Shown piece by piece: positions 46,514 to 59,299 of a stretch of DNA of 64,000 nucleotides. Numbering within the stretch: the first letter of the stretch is position 1; each line of letters opens with the position of its first letter. The translations under genes and the position numbers were made by a program. Under the pieces are notes generated by a model, which worked only from the letters and a program-made list of their open reading frames with translations, was not told where the DNA came from and made no database searches. The stretch spans positions 17,046,694-17,110,693 of the forward strand of contig OX424570.1 of NCBI GenBank assembly GCA_949152475.1, in the 5' to 3' direction. The stretch comes from Terebella lapidaria. Lineage: Eukaryota > Annelida > Polychaeta > Terebellida > Terebellidae.

Positions 46514-48369
46514 CTGTGTTGCAGGAGTGTGAACAGACATATTTCTATTTTACATGCAAAACGTTTTGTGTACATTATCATTTCACTTCGAACCAAGCCC
46601 TGTTTGATAGAAATATCAAATATTCCTGTTGAAGGTCCTGGCTTTAAAGTCAGTCACTTTTTTTGAGTATATGCCAATAAAATGAGTTGTTTGAGTTTAT
46701 ATTGTTTGAGATTTATGCTGGTTCAATTTTTTGGGATTTATATTGTACGTGGAACTGATTGTAGGATGATTGGAAAGTACAAATGTCAGAATCCATGAAT
46801 CCAAACCAACAATATATCATTTTCTTTCACGAACTCCATGTCTTCTGGCGTTTTAGTCATGGCTAGTACACCCATTTGCGCCCCACATGCGAAAATGGCA
46901 TCTCGAAATGTGTACACGTTGGAGTTTCTCTAGTAACACTCGCCAGATGGCCCCACTGATGTAGCACATAGTGGGCTAGAACCTCGTGACAAAAAAAAAT
47001 GAATTATGGATACTGTACAGATTGACTCTATGTATTTTTTGAAGACTATTTATTTCAATGTTTGTACAATAAAAAACAAATCATTAACATTTCAAACTTA
47101 CCTTTTACTTCAAAAATCGTACCCAAGATCATCAAGACTCTTTGGTAAAGCATTTTTTTCGTCATAGTTTTTTTCCAAATGATGAAACTTACACTATTCA
47201 TCATTTTGTCTGATGAATGATTTCACTCTCTGGCGACAGCCATTTATGTACCTTTACTGGTTCGAAGTGCGTGCTCACCACTCAATGAAAAAAATAGCTG
47301 CCACTTATATTCACCAATTATTAGTTGTTTGGTGCATTTGCGAATACACGAAATGACTTTTTGTTTGTCATTGTCCTTTAATATCGATCTCTTAAGTTGG
47401 CTAAAAGCCATGGATTTCTAAGAGGTAAATGACAAGACGAAAACAATACCATTGTATTTCTCATGGTGAAAAGATATATTATACTGCAACAACTCAGCAT
47501 AGAAACTATCAAAGCAAAACTAGGGATGCGCTTCTCTCATTCTGAAACGTGGAGGCGTACGTTTTGTTTTCGGTAGCATTGATAAATATGTACGTTATGC
47601 TTTCGAACAAAAATGATAATTTGAATCGTTTGAAGTTTACTTGCCGCACTAACATTGTACTGTTGCAATTAACTCCTTTTCGTAAAATCTTTCCATGCAA
47701 GAAACATAAATTAGCTTCTTTCTCTCGAGCCATTGACGTTTGTGTCTATGAATATACTAGTATGCCAAAATGATACTTCACAAACAATTTAGAAACGTTC
47801 TATGCCGATACGCTGGAATAATTTGCTCCATTTTGTGGATAAATAATTGATGTACGAATGATTTGTGCAGGTTTATCTTTTTCTATAATGTAAAAACAAA
47901 GTCTTCATTATGGACGTAAATAAAGTACCATAGTCGTAGTTTGAATATAATATCATAATGTTACCAAATATTTGATAAAACAAAATTGCATAATATTATA
48001 TCACGTTCGCATCCCCATCATAATAGCATAATAAAAATTCCATGTACTTATCACTATAATTACATATTTTACTAGGAATTTGCTTGATGAAGTAGTTATA
48101 TCACATATGTCGTTCACAGCCTTTTTGTTTATTCGATATGTCAACATAAACATAACAATCCACTGGTCGGCAATAGATGTACACCTGTTGTTACATATCC
48201 AATTCATAATGGTCCGTATATCAGGAGCAAGTGTCCATACCCCAAGATAGAATATTATTTTAATAGAGTGAGCCACGGTGATTTCTGTTGTGCTTTACTG
48301 CAGTATCTTATCCAATATCCATACATAAACGAATTTTGTGATATATTCTGACAATAAAATAACTATCAA
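46514..48369. other. Intergenic or intronic, no exon recognised
   Basis: The upstream exons of the C-type-lectin gene should be here or beyond, but no Cys/Trp-patterned frame with splice sites was found. Confidence 0.35.
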
Positions 48370-49391
48370 AAGTCCATATCATTTTCTACATGTTGAGTCC
48401 TACAAATGAGTCCTAAGCTGTAAAGTCGATCATAAGCGAGATATTAGTCATTTTTGCCTGTGACCTTGGAATTTAGGTAAAAGGTCAAATTCAAGGTCAC
48501 GAGAATATTCTGTTTATATCATAAAAATATCATGGAAATCATAGGAATATCATGTTTATATTCCTATATGTTCATAACTGATTCCTAAGCTGTAAATTCG
48601 ATAATAAGCGAGATATTAGCCATTTTGTCCTGTGACCTTAAAAATGAGGTCAAAAGTCGAATTCAAGGTAACAACAATTTTCAGTATATGTTAATAATTG
48701 ATCCCTGAGTTGTAAGGTCGATAAAAAGCGAGATATTAGCTATTGTGTCCTGTGAATTTGAAAATTAGGTCAAATGTCAATTTCAAGGTGACAACAATAT
48801 TCAGAATATATCATTTCCTATAAGTTTACAATTGATTCCTAAGTCCACAATTGATTCCTAAGTTCACAATTGAATCCTAAGTCGATAAATAGCTAGACAT
48901 TAGCCATTTTGTCCAGTGACCTTGAAAATTAGGCCAAAAGTCAAATTCAAGGTCGTGAGAATAGTCCGGATTTTATCATTTCCTATATGTCCACAATTGA
49001 TTCCTAATCTCTAATCTCAATATTAAGTGAGATATTTGGAAAAATGTGTCCCATTATAAAGCATAGGAGAATTTAACATGGGAAAGTCCCATTTGGGCCA
49101 AGTTTGGGCCCAAAATGGCCCACTTCGAGTGATTTAAGGGAAACGAAACTTGTACATGTCATGGGGTATAATTCAAAATTTTTTCGAGGAAATTGGCCGC
49201 CATTTTGGAAAAATCGTAAAAATAAAAATAACTGAAAAATACCTCCTTCTTAGATTATTTTTCAGCATTTTGTGCAAAATTTCGGAAAAATTCGCCCGTA
49301 GGATAAAGATAAAAATGTGGACAACGACGATGACGGACGACAGACGCAACGCCATGCCAATAGGTTATCGAACCATAGGTCTGGTAACTTA
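48370..49391 (+). mobile_element. AGGTCA element (copy 6), degenerate
   Basis: About five decayed monomers (GAGATATTAGCCATTTTGTCC, CTTGAAAATTAGG). A small amplification of CACAATTGATTCCTAAG sits near 48826-48880. The distal module is shortened, with a GACGATGACGGACGAC tract, ending ATCGAACCATAGGTCTGGTAAC. The TTAGCCC hairpin end is missing. Confidence 0.82.
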
Positions 49392-49424
49392 ATTACGGAC
49401 CCGGACGAACGACGTACGGCTGAT

Positions 49425-49481
49425 GGACGAAAAACCACGACAATAGCTTATCGGCCCAAATGGGCCGGTAAGCTAAAAATG
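49425..49481 (+). repeat. Related terminal hairpin of a different subfamily
   Basis: TAGCTTATCGGCCCAAATGG followed by GCCGGTAAGCTA is the same stem-loop architecture as the AGGTCA-element end but with GCTTA in place of GGTTA. The CGGACGAACGACGTACGG tract before it parallels the GAC-rich tract. Confidence 0.55.
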
Positions 49482-49489
49482 GAGAAAAA

Positions 49490-50618
49490 CATACCAAGAA
49501 CTAAATAAATAGATATAGCTTTATCATCTCACATCAACCAGTCTATGAAAAAGTGATCAATTTCTAGGATGATTTACGCGGTTCTGGTAGCGTAGCAGAC
49601 ATAATAGTCAAAATCATATATACACAAGTATATACGAATCTGTCAGAATATCAAGATTGACAGTGGATTGCTAATAGAATGCACATTATTTTTACACAAA
49701 TTGAATATATTGAACAAATTCAATCATAATTGGTTACGTTATGTATTAGTACTCTTAAGATGCATGTATAACAAGATTTTTACAAATGGGTACCACGGCA
49801 CATGAAAACATACAAATATTTTGACTAAAGAAGAATCTCTTATTTAAAATGCTCAAGATAGGTAGAAAATACATTGAAACATAACTAGTATTCATGGCTC
49901 ATTAATTGTATCATTTGCATAATGATTACATGTAGTATTGTCCTTCAATGTATATGTTCAATGTGATGTACTGTGTAAATACACATTGCAATAATGATAA
50001 CACACCACATATGAGAGCATGAACAAGAGACATGGTGAAAAGTATCATTGTGTACCGTTTTTAACTTCGTGACTATATATTTCGATGTCAAAATACAGTG
50101 ACATGCCGTAGGAGGAGGTATATTTATGGACCCATGGGCATGCAATGTGTTAATATTTGCGATGAAATCACCAATTAATACCCCTTACACAGTATCGGTA
50201 CATGCATAATAGTGGGGTTGGTGATTAAGTATAAACAATAAATTGCATTTTCTTTATCGCCTCTCCAAATTCTGCCAGAAACGTGAGCAATGAATGGTTG
50301 TCGTAAGCATCACGTGACCAGGAACACAAATGATGAAGGTCGATATCAATTTGTATAATACTCGAGTTCAGAAATGTTTTTAGGTTAGATCACCTGAAAT
50401 GGGCCGGGTTCAGGTGGTATGAACAAAGCCACCCCGTATTGTCACGCTACCATTGTCGAGTCACTGTCACTGATCTGCTCAATTTCGTTTGTACGATACT
50501 AAATACTTTGTTTACTTTGAGTTTACCGCATAACTCTCGTTTGAACATGGTGTGTACAAACGATTTGTTAATACCACTTGACCTGACCCAGAAACATTTC
50601 CGAACTGGTTTACTGAAT

Positions 50619-50621
<3 letters not shown>
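49490..50621. other. Intergenic, no gene recognised
   Basis: AT-rich, no domain-bearing frame. It ends at the TA microsatellite before the fold-back structure. Confidence 0.4.

Positions 50622-50668
<47 letters not shown>
50622..50668. repeat. (TA)n microsatellite
   Basis: About 23 uninterrupted TA units. The open frames running through it are artefacts of the repeat. Confidence 0.97.
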
Positions 50669-50671
<3 letters not shown>

Positions 50672-51760
50672 GAAATCCCCCGTTCAACATTTAGTCGTAT
50701 ACTACCCATCTCCTCCTTAACCTTAATGCACATAGTATCTATAGTCTAGTCTGATTTTCACAAAATGAGAAACCTCCAGGCATTTTAGCGTAGAGCTTGG
50801 CAGACCAGTTCCTCTGAGGTGAAATTTAGTGCTGAGTTCATTTCTGCTGTCTGCCAAACTAGAAAATTCATATTTACACCACTAGATGCCCAAATCCAAG
50901 ATGGCCGACAAAAGTAAAAATATCAATATTCTGGTAGGTTTCTTAGTGGGGCAATGTGTGTAGAAGTCTAAAAGGATTGTGCGTTTGGTAGTAAAAGCAC
51001 CGAAGTTGGTACACATGATGCTTAGGACATGTGATTTGATTTTAAATATGGAGCCAATCTGGATTGACAGAAATTCAAGATGGCCGCCACTGCTCGCAGT
51101 TCAATCAATATTTTGTAATATCTTGGTCAATATTTGCATTAATTGATAAACGATATATGTAAATTCCTATGTTTGCAGGCATGCGGATGTCAAATCTAGG
51201 GTCCGTTTTACAACAAATGCGAAGAAGACCATATAAAAATTGGCAGGGGATTAGAAAAAATCCAAGATGGCGTCTATTAGTAATGCTGGATCTTAACGGG
51301 TGGGGCAGAAATATGTTCACTTTTTAGTCCGGTTGACCATGTCATCCAGTAAGTCTGAAAAGCAATTGTCAAAAGCAATTTTGTTTAGTTGGTTTCTATA
51401 GGACATCAATAAATAAACAAACTTAGGTGACAATTTTACTTTTGAGAATTTTGGCTTTATGACGTCATTTTAAAAATGGTCGCCGCTGAAATTCGTGAAA
51501 TCAAATTTTGGCTTATAATTCAGCTTCTATTGTATATAGATACAAGATTCTGGTGCCTCACTCATGTGTTTATGACGAGCAATCCAATCATGACATTGCT
51601 TAGACTTTGTGATTGATGACTGTGACTGACACAACATGGCTGCCATCAAATCACACAAAAGTTACATTTTCTGCCATATTGGGGCAGATATGTGTAGAAA
51701 TAAGACGGGATATTGAAGATAGAGGTAAAATCCCTTCAATTGACACTTATTTTGACGGGC

Positions 51761-52448
51761 GTGAAGTTCGCTACTTGTTACCGGTTACTTATTCAGTTAC
51801 TCATTTGATTTGAGTAAGAGAAGTAACATATAGATCTAAGTATTATGATTCGCAGTCAACGAACCCATACCTTATATGCCTTTTCAATGCACTATATATG
51901 ATCCTCAATAGGAAAAAATCTAGGGCGTAACATTTCCGTTTAAAGAAATCGTAATTGAAAAAACACATGTACTCCCGATTTTTTCACAATTTCGAATTTA
52001 AGGGCCTAAAAATAGGACAAAATGTAGGGCGTAACACTTCCTGGAAATTATGGAAACTAATTGATAAACACCTGTACTCCAAATTTTTTGTTACGATTTT
52101 GAATAAGTAACTGGCGAGTATTTGTCCTAAATTTATGCCCATATATAGGGCATTGTAAGGCCATATAGGTTTGGAGGCCCTTGCCCTAGGGTCGAGGTGA
52201 TAATCGCCAGTTACTTATTCAAAATCGTAAAAATTCTGGAGTGTATTTCAATTATTTTCCATAATTTCCACGAAGTGTTACGCTCTAGATTTTGTCCTAT
52301 TTTTGGCCCATATATAGGGCATTGAAAGGACATATAAGGTATGGGTTCGTTGTCTACGAATCATAGTACGTAGATCTATACGTTACTTCTGTTGCTCAAA
52401 ACGAATAAGTAACTGAATAAGTAACCGGTAACAAGTAGCCAACGTCAC
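51761..52448. mobile_element. Palindromic (fold-back) element, ~300-bp arms
   Basis: Ends in inverted repeats CTACTTGTTACCGGTTACTT and AAGTAACCGGTAACAAGTAG. Continuing inward, CAACGAACCCATACCTTATA, AAAATGTAGGGCGTAACAC and ACGATTTTGAATAAGTAACT have inverted partners on the other side, meeting near 52165. Non-coding. The outermost ~10 bp (GTGAAGTT / AACGTCAC) also pair imperfectly. Confidence 0.8.
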
Positions 52449-52639
52449 TTGTACCTCTCAAAAGATGAAAGATGCGTCCATGACCATATTGGGATGGACA
52501 AGATGTGTGACGTTATTTTTAAAATGACTGTCCAAATTTGAGATATCAGGTCTAATGATGATACTAATGATGATACTGCCTAGACTGTGGTAGAATTGAT
52601 CGGCTGCTCCGTTCAAAATCCTCAAGGTCTACAAGCGGA

Positions 52640-53200
52640 AGAAGAAAAGGAAAAAATTCTGCTAAAACCATAAAGGCACTTCGGCAGAAGTGCCTTTGAT
52701 ACCCCCAAATGCACACGAGCAGACATCGACAGCTTGTTGTCCAAGATGACCCCCCAAATCACGTACTTTGGTGGAGAATGGCACAGGTGTGGATCCGATG
52801 GTCATAACACCAGTGTCAGGATGTTTCTGGAAGCGTGATGAGAACATGATGATATCGGTCTTATCCTGTTTCACCTTGAGCTTGTTTTCATACATCCAGG
52901 TGGTGATACTGGTCACACATTGCTCCAGCTGTGACTCAATCATTTGATGTTCGTCATGGTCAAACGCCAGGTACATTTGAGTGTCATCGGCGTACACCAT
53001 GTAGTTGACACCATTCTCAGTCATTATGTCACCAATTGGGCTGACATACATGGAGAAGAGCAATGGTCCAAGGACTGACCCCTGCGGTACTCCATACTTC
53101 CGGAAACTAGGACCAGAGATAGTGGAGTGCACCATCACAGACTGACCTGTTGGTCAGGTGGGATGTCAGCCAGTTGAGTGCTGTGCATGGATGAGCACCG
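52640..53200 (-). pseudogene. LINE reverse-transcriptase fragment
   Basis: On the minus strand, [11 protein letters not shown] is followed after a one-base shift by [42 protein letters not shown] (YADD codons 52994-52983), and [18 protein letters not shown], then decays after VRDLGGHL. It lacks the fingers and the endonuclease. A CR1/jockey-type LINE scrap distinct in sequence from those at 15.2 and 35.8 kb. Confidence 0.88.
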
Positions 53201-53649
53201 GGTTATAAGACGTATGGTTGGGTGAATTTTTGCTCAGGATCCTGACGCTATTAAGCTTTGTACATGATGCAAACTCGCCACCCACTCAGTGTTCCGCAAC
53301 GATGGCAATTCATTGGTTGCTTGACAGGTGGTAATACACACACTGATTTTGCACGAAAATATATGGAGTGTCACAGTCTGTGCTATCCCGACTCTATCAG
53401 TGATATCAGTCCACAGAGGGCAGTGATTGCAGTGAGGGGTTCATATACCCGTTATTGACGTTTCCACGTTATTGACATTAATTTGTCCTTTTTTGTCGCT
53501 AACCTTGTTGTGTTCAATAGGCCATTGCTCTCGCACAAATACTACTGCATTGCACTTTGTTAGTCGTTATTTGTTATAATGTCCAGTAACAATAGATATA
53601 TGTGTCACAACCGTAGTTGCTTGATTGTGAGTCATATAATTCACATATC

Positions 53650-54545
53650 TAGGAAAATATCCTTATAATGTTTTCAGCAGTGTATATCATTTCTTGTATG
53701 CCAACAATTGATTCTCATGTTGTGAAGTCGATGATAAACGAGATATCAGCCATTTTGCCCTGTGATCCTAAAAGTTAAGTCGAAGGTCAAATTCAAGGTC
53801 ATATCAATATTTAACAAATATCATTTCCTATATGTTTACAATTGATTCCTGAGCTGTAAAGTCGATAATAAGCGAGACATCAGCCATTTTGCGCTCTGAT
53901 ATTCAAAATATGGTCGAATGTCATATTCAAGATCGTCAGATATTTGGCGTATTATCATTTCCTATGTGTGCACAATTTGATTCCCAAGCTATTTGACCTG
54001 TGACCTTGAAAATTAGGTCAAATGTCAAAATTCAAGGTCACGAGAATATTCAGCATAAATCATTTCCTATATGTCCACAATTGACCCCTAATCTCTAAAC
54101 TTAATCATGTTAATATTAAATGAGATATTAGAAATAATGTGTCCCATTATAAAGCATAGGATAATTAACATGGGAAAGGCCCACTTGGGCCAAAATGACC
54201 CACCTCAAGAGGAGGAATGCCGACAAAATTCATACACATCACAGGGATTCATAGGAGGAGTTTTATGCAAAAAAGGTTGAATGGAATGGATTGGTTTTGA
54301 GGAAATGGCCATCAAAGTCCAAAATTGGTCGTTTTTCTGTGTCAAATATGGCAGACATCTTTAAAAAACACGAAAATTAAGAATATACCACACTCTTGAA
54401 ATAATTTCAGGCAATTTGTGCAAAATTTCAGTATTTGATCATAAAGAAAAAAAATGTAGATGGACTACGACGACAAACGACGATGTATGAGGGTCGCAAT
54501 GCCATGGCAATAGGTTATCGGACCAAATATCTGGTAACCTAAAAA
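53650..54545 (+). mobile_element. AGGTCA element (copy 7), degenerate
   Basis: About three monomers (TATCATTTCCTATATGT, CACAATTGATTCC, GGTCAAATTCAAGGTCA), then the distal module with AAAGCATAGGATAATTAAC and GGTTATCGGACCAAATATCTGG before TAACC. It abuts the inner edge of the right arm of the large inverted repeat. Confidence 0.85.
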
Positions 54546-55489
54546 TGTGATTTTTGCAGGATCCAATGGCAGCCATTTCGGATTATGAAGCAATTATCAG
54601 TCACAGATACTCAGCAGTGTTATCAATGGCTTCCTCGTCATCCAAAACATGGGTGTAGACACCAAAATCTCGTTGTTATCTGCCATAGAAGCTGATTTAT
54701 AAGCTAAACGTGATTTCACAAATATGAGTGGCGGCCATTTTGAAAAAGATGCCACAAAAGCCAAAATTTCCAAAAAATAAAATTGCCACCCAAGTTTCTC
54801 TGTGTACTGATGTCCTATATATGTAGATGTCAATTAAACAGAATTGCTTTTCGCATGCAATTCCCACCGGATGACGTGGCCAACCGGACTAAAAAAATGA
54901 GCATTTCCTGCCCCGCCTGTCAAGATCTGACATTTTTATTGGACGCCATCTTGGATTTTTTCCTAATTTATTGGATTTTTTTTTATTCTTTGCGACTGTT
55001 GTTAAACGACCCCAGATTTGACATCTCCATGCTTGTAAACATACATATTGTTTATCCTATTATATTAGTGCAATTATTGATTGATATATTACAAAATATT
55101 GATTGAACTGTGAGCAGTGACGGCCATCTTGAATTTCTGCCAATCCAGATGCCCCCATATTTAAAATCAATTCACATGTCCTGAGCATCATATGTACCAA
55201 CTTTGTTGCTCTTACCACGAAACGCACGATCCTTTCAGGTTTCTACACATATTTGCCCCAATATGAAATCTCATAAAATGCTCGTTTTTTGCTTTTGTCG
55301 GCCATCTTGGATTTGGCCATCTGGTGGTGTAAATATGAATTTTTAAGTTTGGCAGACACCAGAAATGGACTCAGCGCTAAATTTCACCCCAGAAAAACTG
55401 GTCTGCCAAGCTCTACACAAAAATGCCTGAAGCTTTTTTATTAGGCACATATCTCTAAAACCAGACTAGACTACTATAGGTGTGACGTA

Positions 55490-56060
55490 TTTGTATGTCT
55501 TTCAGCAGAAACCAGCCATATCTATTCCAGTAATTATCATGCGTATATCTCCCAGAATCGTAGCCGCGGTATGGGTATCATACATATTTGTACACAACAA
55601 ACAGACGGGCTGTGTGTCCTAGCAAAGTTTGTATTCATGTGTTGTAGAACAGTGCTCACCCACTATCGATAGTATGTTATACTACTAATGTTCATTACAT
55701 ATTGATATTGATAGGGGTAATGTATGAAATAAAGCGTGCACACGTACAATTGGACTTTCAATGGTGACCCTATCCATATTATGGAACATAAATTATCAGA
55801 CATGCCACCCATCTCTTCACACCCTACATCATACCAATATTGCAAAAATGCTGTGGTATAGCTTTATTCGTCAAAAACAGTACATAATAAAGTGCAATTA
55901 CATACGGACATTGGGACGAGGTATCTGCCTGCATGGTTTGTTGAATATGCCACTCAGTAGTTACTTGTACTTGGGGTGAACTAGATGATATGTCCCCTAG
56001 ACAGAAACCCGGGATCGGGGAAATCCCCTACTCTTTGCGATAAATCCCAAGGGATTTTTT
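55490..56060. other. Intergenic, no gene recognised
   Basis: No protein-like frame or repeat identified. Confidence 0.4.
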
Positions 56061-56376
56061 AGGTGCCAGATACCATAGACAGTCTCTGATACCAAACGGC
56101 CTTTGTTTTTACCGCTAGTCCGGCTGCACTGGCGTGGAAGGTTTGTAGGTACGAGTGGCGCTGGCCACTCAGTAGGCCAATCGCCCCTGAATTTTATACG
56201 GCCAAAAATTTCCCCAGTAGGTGCCAGATACCATAGACAGTCTCTGACACCAAACGGCCTTTGTTTTTACCGCTAGTCCGGCTGCACTGGCGTGGAAGGT
56301 TTGCAGGTACGAGTGGCGCTGGCCACTCAGTAGGCCAATCGCCCCTGAATTTTATACGGGCAAAAATTTCCCCAGT
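56061..56376 (+). repeat. 158-bp tandem duplication (two copies)
   Basis: AGGTGCCAGATACCATAGAC begins both copies (56061 and 56219) and CCAAAAATTTCCCCAGT or CAAAAATTTCCCCAGT ends each. Only a few substitutions separate them, so the duplication is recent. Confidence 0.92.
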
Positions 56377-56579
56377 CGGGCTAGGCCAAAGGCATCCACT
56401 AACGTCACCAGTCAGCACGAAAGGTTCAGGGGATGTTTCAAAAGCTCTAACGCATTGTACGCATTATACCTTTAAATATAGTATATTTTCAGCTTTAACT
56501 CTGTTGACTCGTGTGCTATCAATATTGCTTTATCCGTAACCCGACAGGGGATGTGCTACCCATGGGTCTGGGGATGGAA

Positions 56580-57143
56580 GGGGTTTAGGTTGTTTTGTTG
56601 ATTGTTGACAGGGCAGCATTCATCAATCGATACCGGGGCTAGTTCTAACTCGGTCATCCACGACGGCACGGATCAATCCTGTCTCGGAACAGCACCACTC
56701 AATCGGAACCTGTTCAATTTCATTTAGTGCATGCTCCGTGCTCACTTGCTGGGTCGGCCGGTATCACGCAACTGTCTGTCTCGCCGAGATCAACTATCCG
56801 TCATATCAGCTTTGTATTTGCACATTCATTTATATAGACAGGTATATACATAATTCATAGTTCCGACAACATAGCAACAGGCCACGCCCCATTGGCAATC
56901 ACAGAAAAGGTCCCACAAAATAACCACAGTTCTGCCCCATGAGCTGGTTTGTTTGTGGAACTGGATACGCATCACCGCGTTTGGGAGCAATATTTGACAT
57001 TCTTTGATTGGCTACTAAATATCGAAGTGTGAATATTCATGTATCATCGGAACTATGAATTCATATAATTCAGAGTAAAGGACACCAGGATAACTGGAAC
57101 ATGTTTGTGTGAACCAATGGTTGCGATGAATTTTACCGTTTAG
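56580..57143 (+). promoter_or_regulatory. Putative promoter and leader exon A
   Basis: This GC-richer segment contains CATCAATCGATACCGGGG, AGACAGGTATA and, at its end, CGATGAATTTTACCGTTTAG directly before a consensus donor GTAAGT (57144-57149). The same landmarks in the same order occur at 60035-60421, upstream of the second Schlafen-like gene. A five-codon open frame (MNFTV) stops at the exon edge. Interpreted as a non-coding first exon with its promoter; the target gene is not certain. Confidence 0.4.
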
Positions 57144-57348
57144 GTAAGTTGGCTTCCTATAACAATGTAAGGATTATATTTAATTCAGAATGATTAGTTG
57201 TAGATTTTTGACATGGATGAGAATCGATCTCACTTAGACTGGTTGCCCTGAGAGACTTAGACGATACACTGTTGTATATTTGTCAAATGTAAACTCTTTC
57301 TATATGCTATGGCTCTGCCTAATTCGTGTCTCGTAAAAATGCCATTAT

Positions 57349-58117
57349 CACTGTGGTGAGACTGGATGCACTAACGATCGTTAGTGCATCCCGCAATGGC
57401 GAACCCACTCGCGGTTCGTTTGAATTTCCTTCATTTTCCCGATAATTACGATTGTGATCGATACACACATACATCTGCTGATTCTTATGCGCACGAAACA
57501 ACCGTTCGTTGCAAATACATGGCGATTTATGTTGGTTTGAGCATGAAAAAATCGTCTGAAAAAAAGCCGAAAAATTCCCTAACGATTAATTTTGTAAAAT
57601 CGAAGATTCCCTAACGAACATGTGAAGATTCCCTAACGATCTCTTCTTTATTAATTCAAATCTACGTTATTTAAATGTTGAACGTGAAATAAAGTACCAA
57701 TTGACATGTATTGAACTATTGATGTGTACGGATGATCTTCTAGTACAGATTTCCTATTTTTAATGTGATATTCGCTAATTTATGTCGCATGAATCAACGA
57801 ATTCACAATGGTGTATGATATGGACCTATTACAATATACACGTATTAGGCCTATATCGTTAGGGAATCCCACTTTTGTCGTTGGTGAATCTTATCGCTAA
57901 TTCTTTTCCTCAACATATCTAAACAAAGAAGCGTGATCTGCTTGAAATAACTATGCATGTCTTTGACCAAAACACTAAGCTACCTTCAGAGTATCCATTT
58001 ATCACAAATGGACCTGTCATTTGATAAAATACGGTTAAAAACCTAATTGACCGTGTTTACTGTCCGCCATTGCGGGATGCACTAACGATCGTTAGTGCAT
58101 CCAGTATCGCTACAGTG
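57349..58117. mobile_element. Transib-like non-autonomous DNA transposon, uninterrupted copy
   Basis: A 769-bp element with inverted ends CACTGTGG...CTACAGTG and a perfect 28-bp palindrome (arm GGATGCACTAACGA) near both ends (57366-57393 and 58077-58104, approximate). The flanking ATTAT (57344-57348 and 58118-58122) is a 5-bp target duplication. The sequence aligns along its length with the two parts of the element at 35308-42041 and gives the pre-insertion site CAATGGTGTATGATATGG then ACCTATTACAATATACACG. Confidence 0.88.
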
Positions 58118-58288
58118 ATTATTATACGACGAGAGCTTGGTAATAAACTGAACAATATTATTGAGTGAATTGCCGTTAGCCTGAAATAATGATTTCTGGC
58201 TCTAAACCTAAACTCGGCAAAATTTCAAAATTCAGTTTCATATGATACAGCAATCATGTTTGATGATAATGTTAAATACCTTGGACCT

Positions 58289-58410
58289 GTCATAAACAAT
58301 TGATTGATTGAATTTATTCAGGAACTATACACATTCATACAAATGTACAGGATATTTTGTACAATGTAAAAATATTGAGATGTATAGCCCTGAGCTATAC
58401 AATGGTGTTC
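58289..58410 (-). mobile_element. LINE 3' tail
   Basis: On the minus strand the sequence ends in AATAAATTCAATCAATCAAT, a polyadenylation signal with a CAAT-type tail like that of the LINE at 19348-19730. Only about 120 bp of 3' untranslated sequence is present. Confidence 0.5.
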
Positions 58411-59299
58411 CTAGCGAAAAAAAAAAGACTCGGAAATCTATTCAAAAGTAACCTCCAAGACTGAACTTTTTGACAAAAAGACAAATTACCTCGATGGAGA
58501 TTCAATGAAGTTATTGCACAATGCTCTTGTTTAATATCATGTTTGATTGTTCTTGTTGATTGCAAGTTAGTCAGAATACGTATACTTTGATTTTTCTAAC
58601 TCGTTTACACTGTTCTCGCTGATATTTTTGCGATGCCAAACAGTATCGTTCTATAACTTGGCATAGTTCACCTTGGAGTCAAACGGAAATTTTCTACCGA
58701 ATTTCATTCAGACTTCCATTGTGAAAATTATGAAAAAAGTTGGCAATCTACCCCAATGTTAAATTTAGCCCTGTCATTTAATTTCTGGGTCCGCACATAA
58801 TTTTGTGCATTTGCTCGGTTTTGTAGCAATGCAATCTTCTGAAATCAACATGTCTGTGTATAATACACCCACTGTATTTTCTGGTCAAAATTAAATAATA
58901 CTCCGAATCCTGATGGATTGAAAGAGGGCCATATCCTCGAATATGCTCAGATTCTCGACATCACGTTTCTAGGCTGAAATTCAACATTCGAGCAGACCGC
59001 CAACTTCTTCAATTTTTGTGACAGAAGTCTGAAATATGATGCAAAATTGCCGTTTGACTCCCAGGTGAAGTATACCAAGTAGCAGAATGATAACATCTAG
59101 TATTGTAAAAATATCGTCAAAAAACCGGTGTAAACAAGTTATAAAAATCAGAGTATAGTTCCGAAATGTACTAAAACTGGTAACCTGTGGAAACTCAACT
59201 AGAACTTAATCATTTATTATGTATACTCAACTAGAACTAATATCGTGTATTCCAAATTGTTCACAACCACTCACCTCCTCATTTCAATTATTATTTGAC

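Larger units (their letters stand above)
50733..55485. mobile_element. Large fold-back structure with ~920-bp inverted arms
   Basis: The left arm (about 50733-51650) and right arm (about 54555-55485) are inverted copies sharing GTAGAGCTTGGCAGACCAG, TCAAGATGGCCG, CAATCAATATTTTGTAATAT, TTAGTCCGGTTG and AATTTTGGCTTTATGACGTC (or close variants). The arms differ by many small changes, so the structure is old. Between them lie a smaller fold-back element, a LINE scrap and an AGGTCA element. No transposase was found. It could be a fold-back DNA transposon or an inverted segmental duplication. Confidence 0.8.

Noticed and set aside
50439..50733. Open frames crossing the TA microsatellite on both strands
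   Set aside because: They encode alternating Ile-Tyr purely from the TA repeat.
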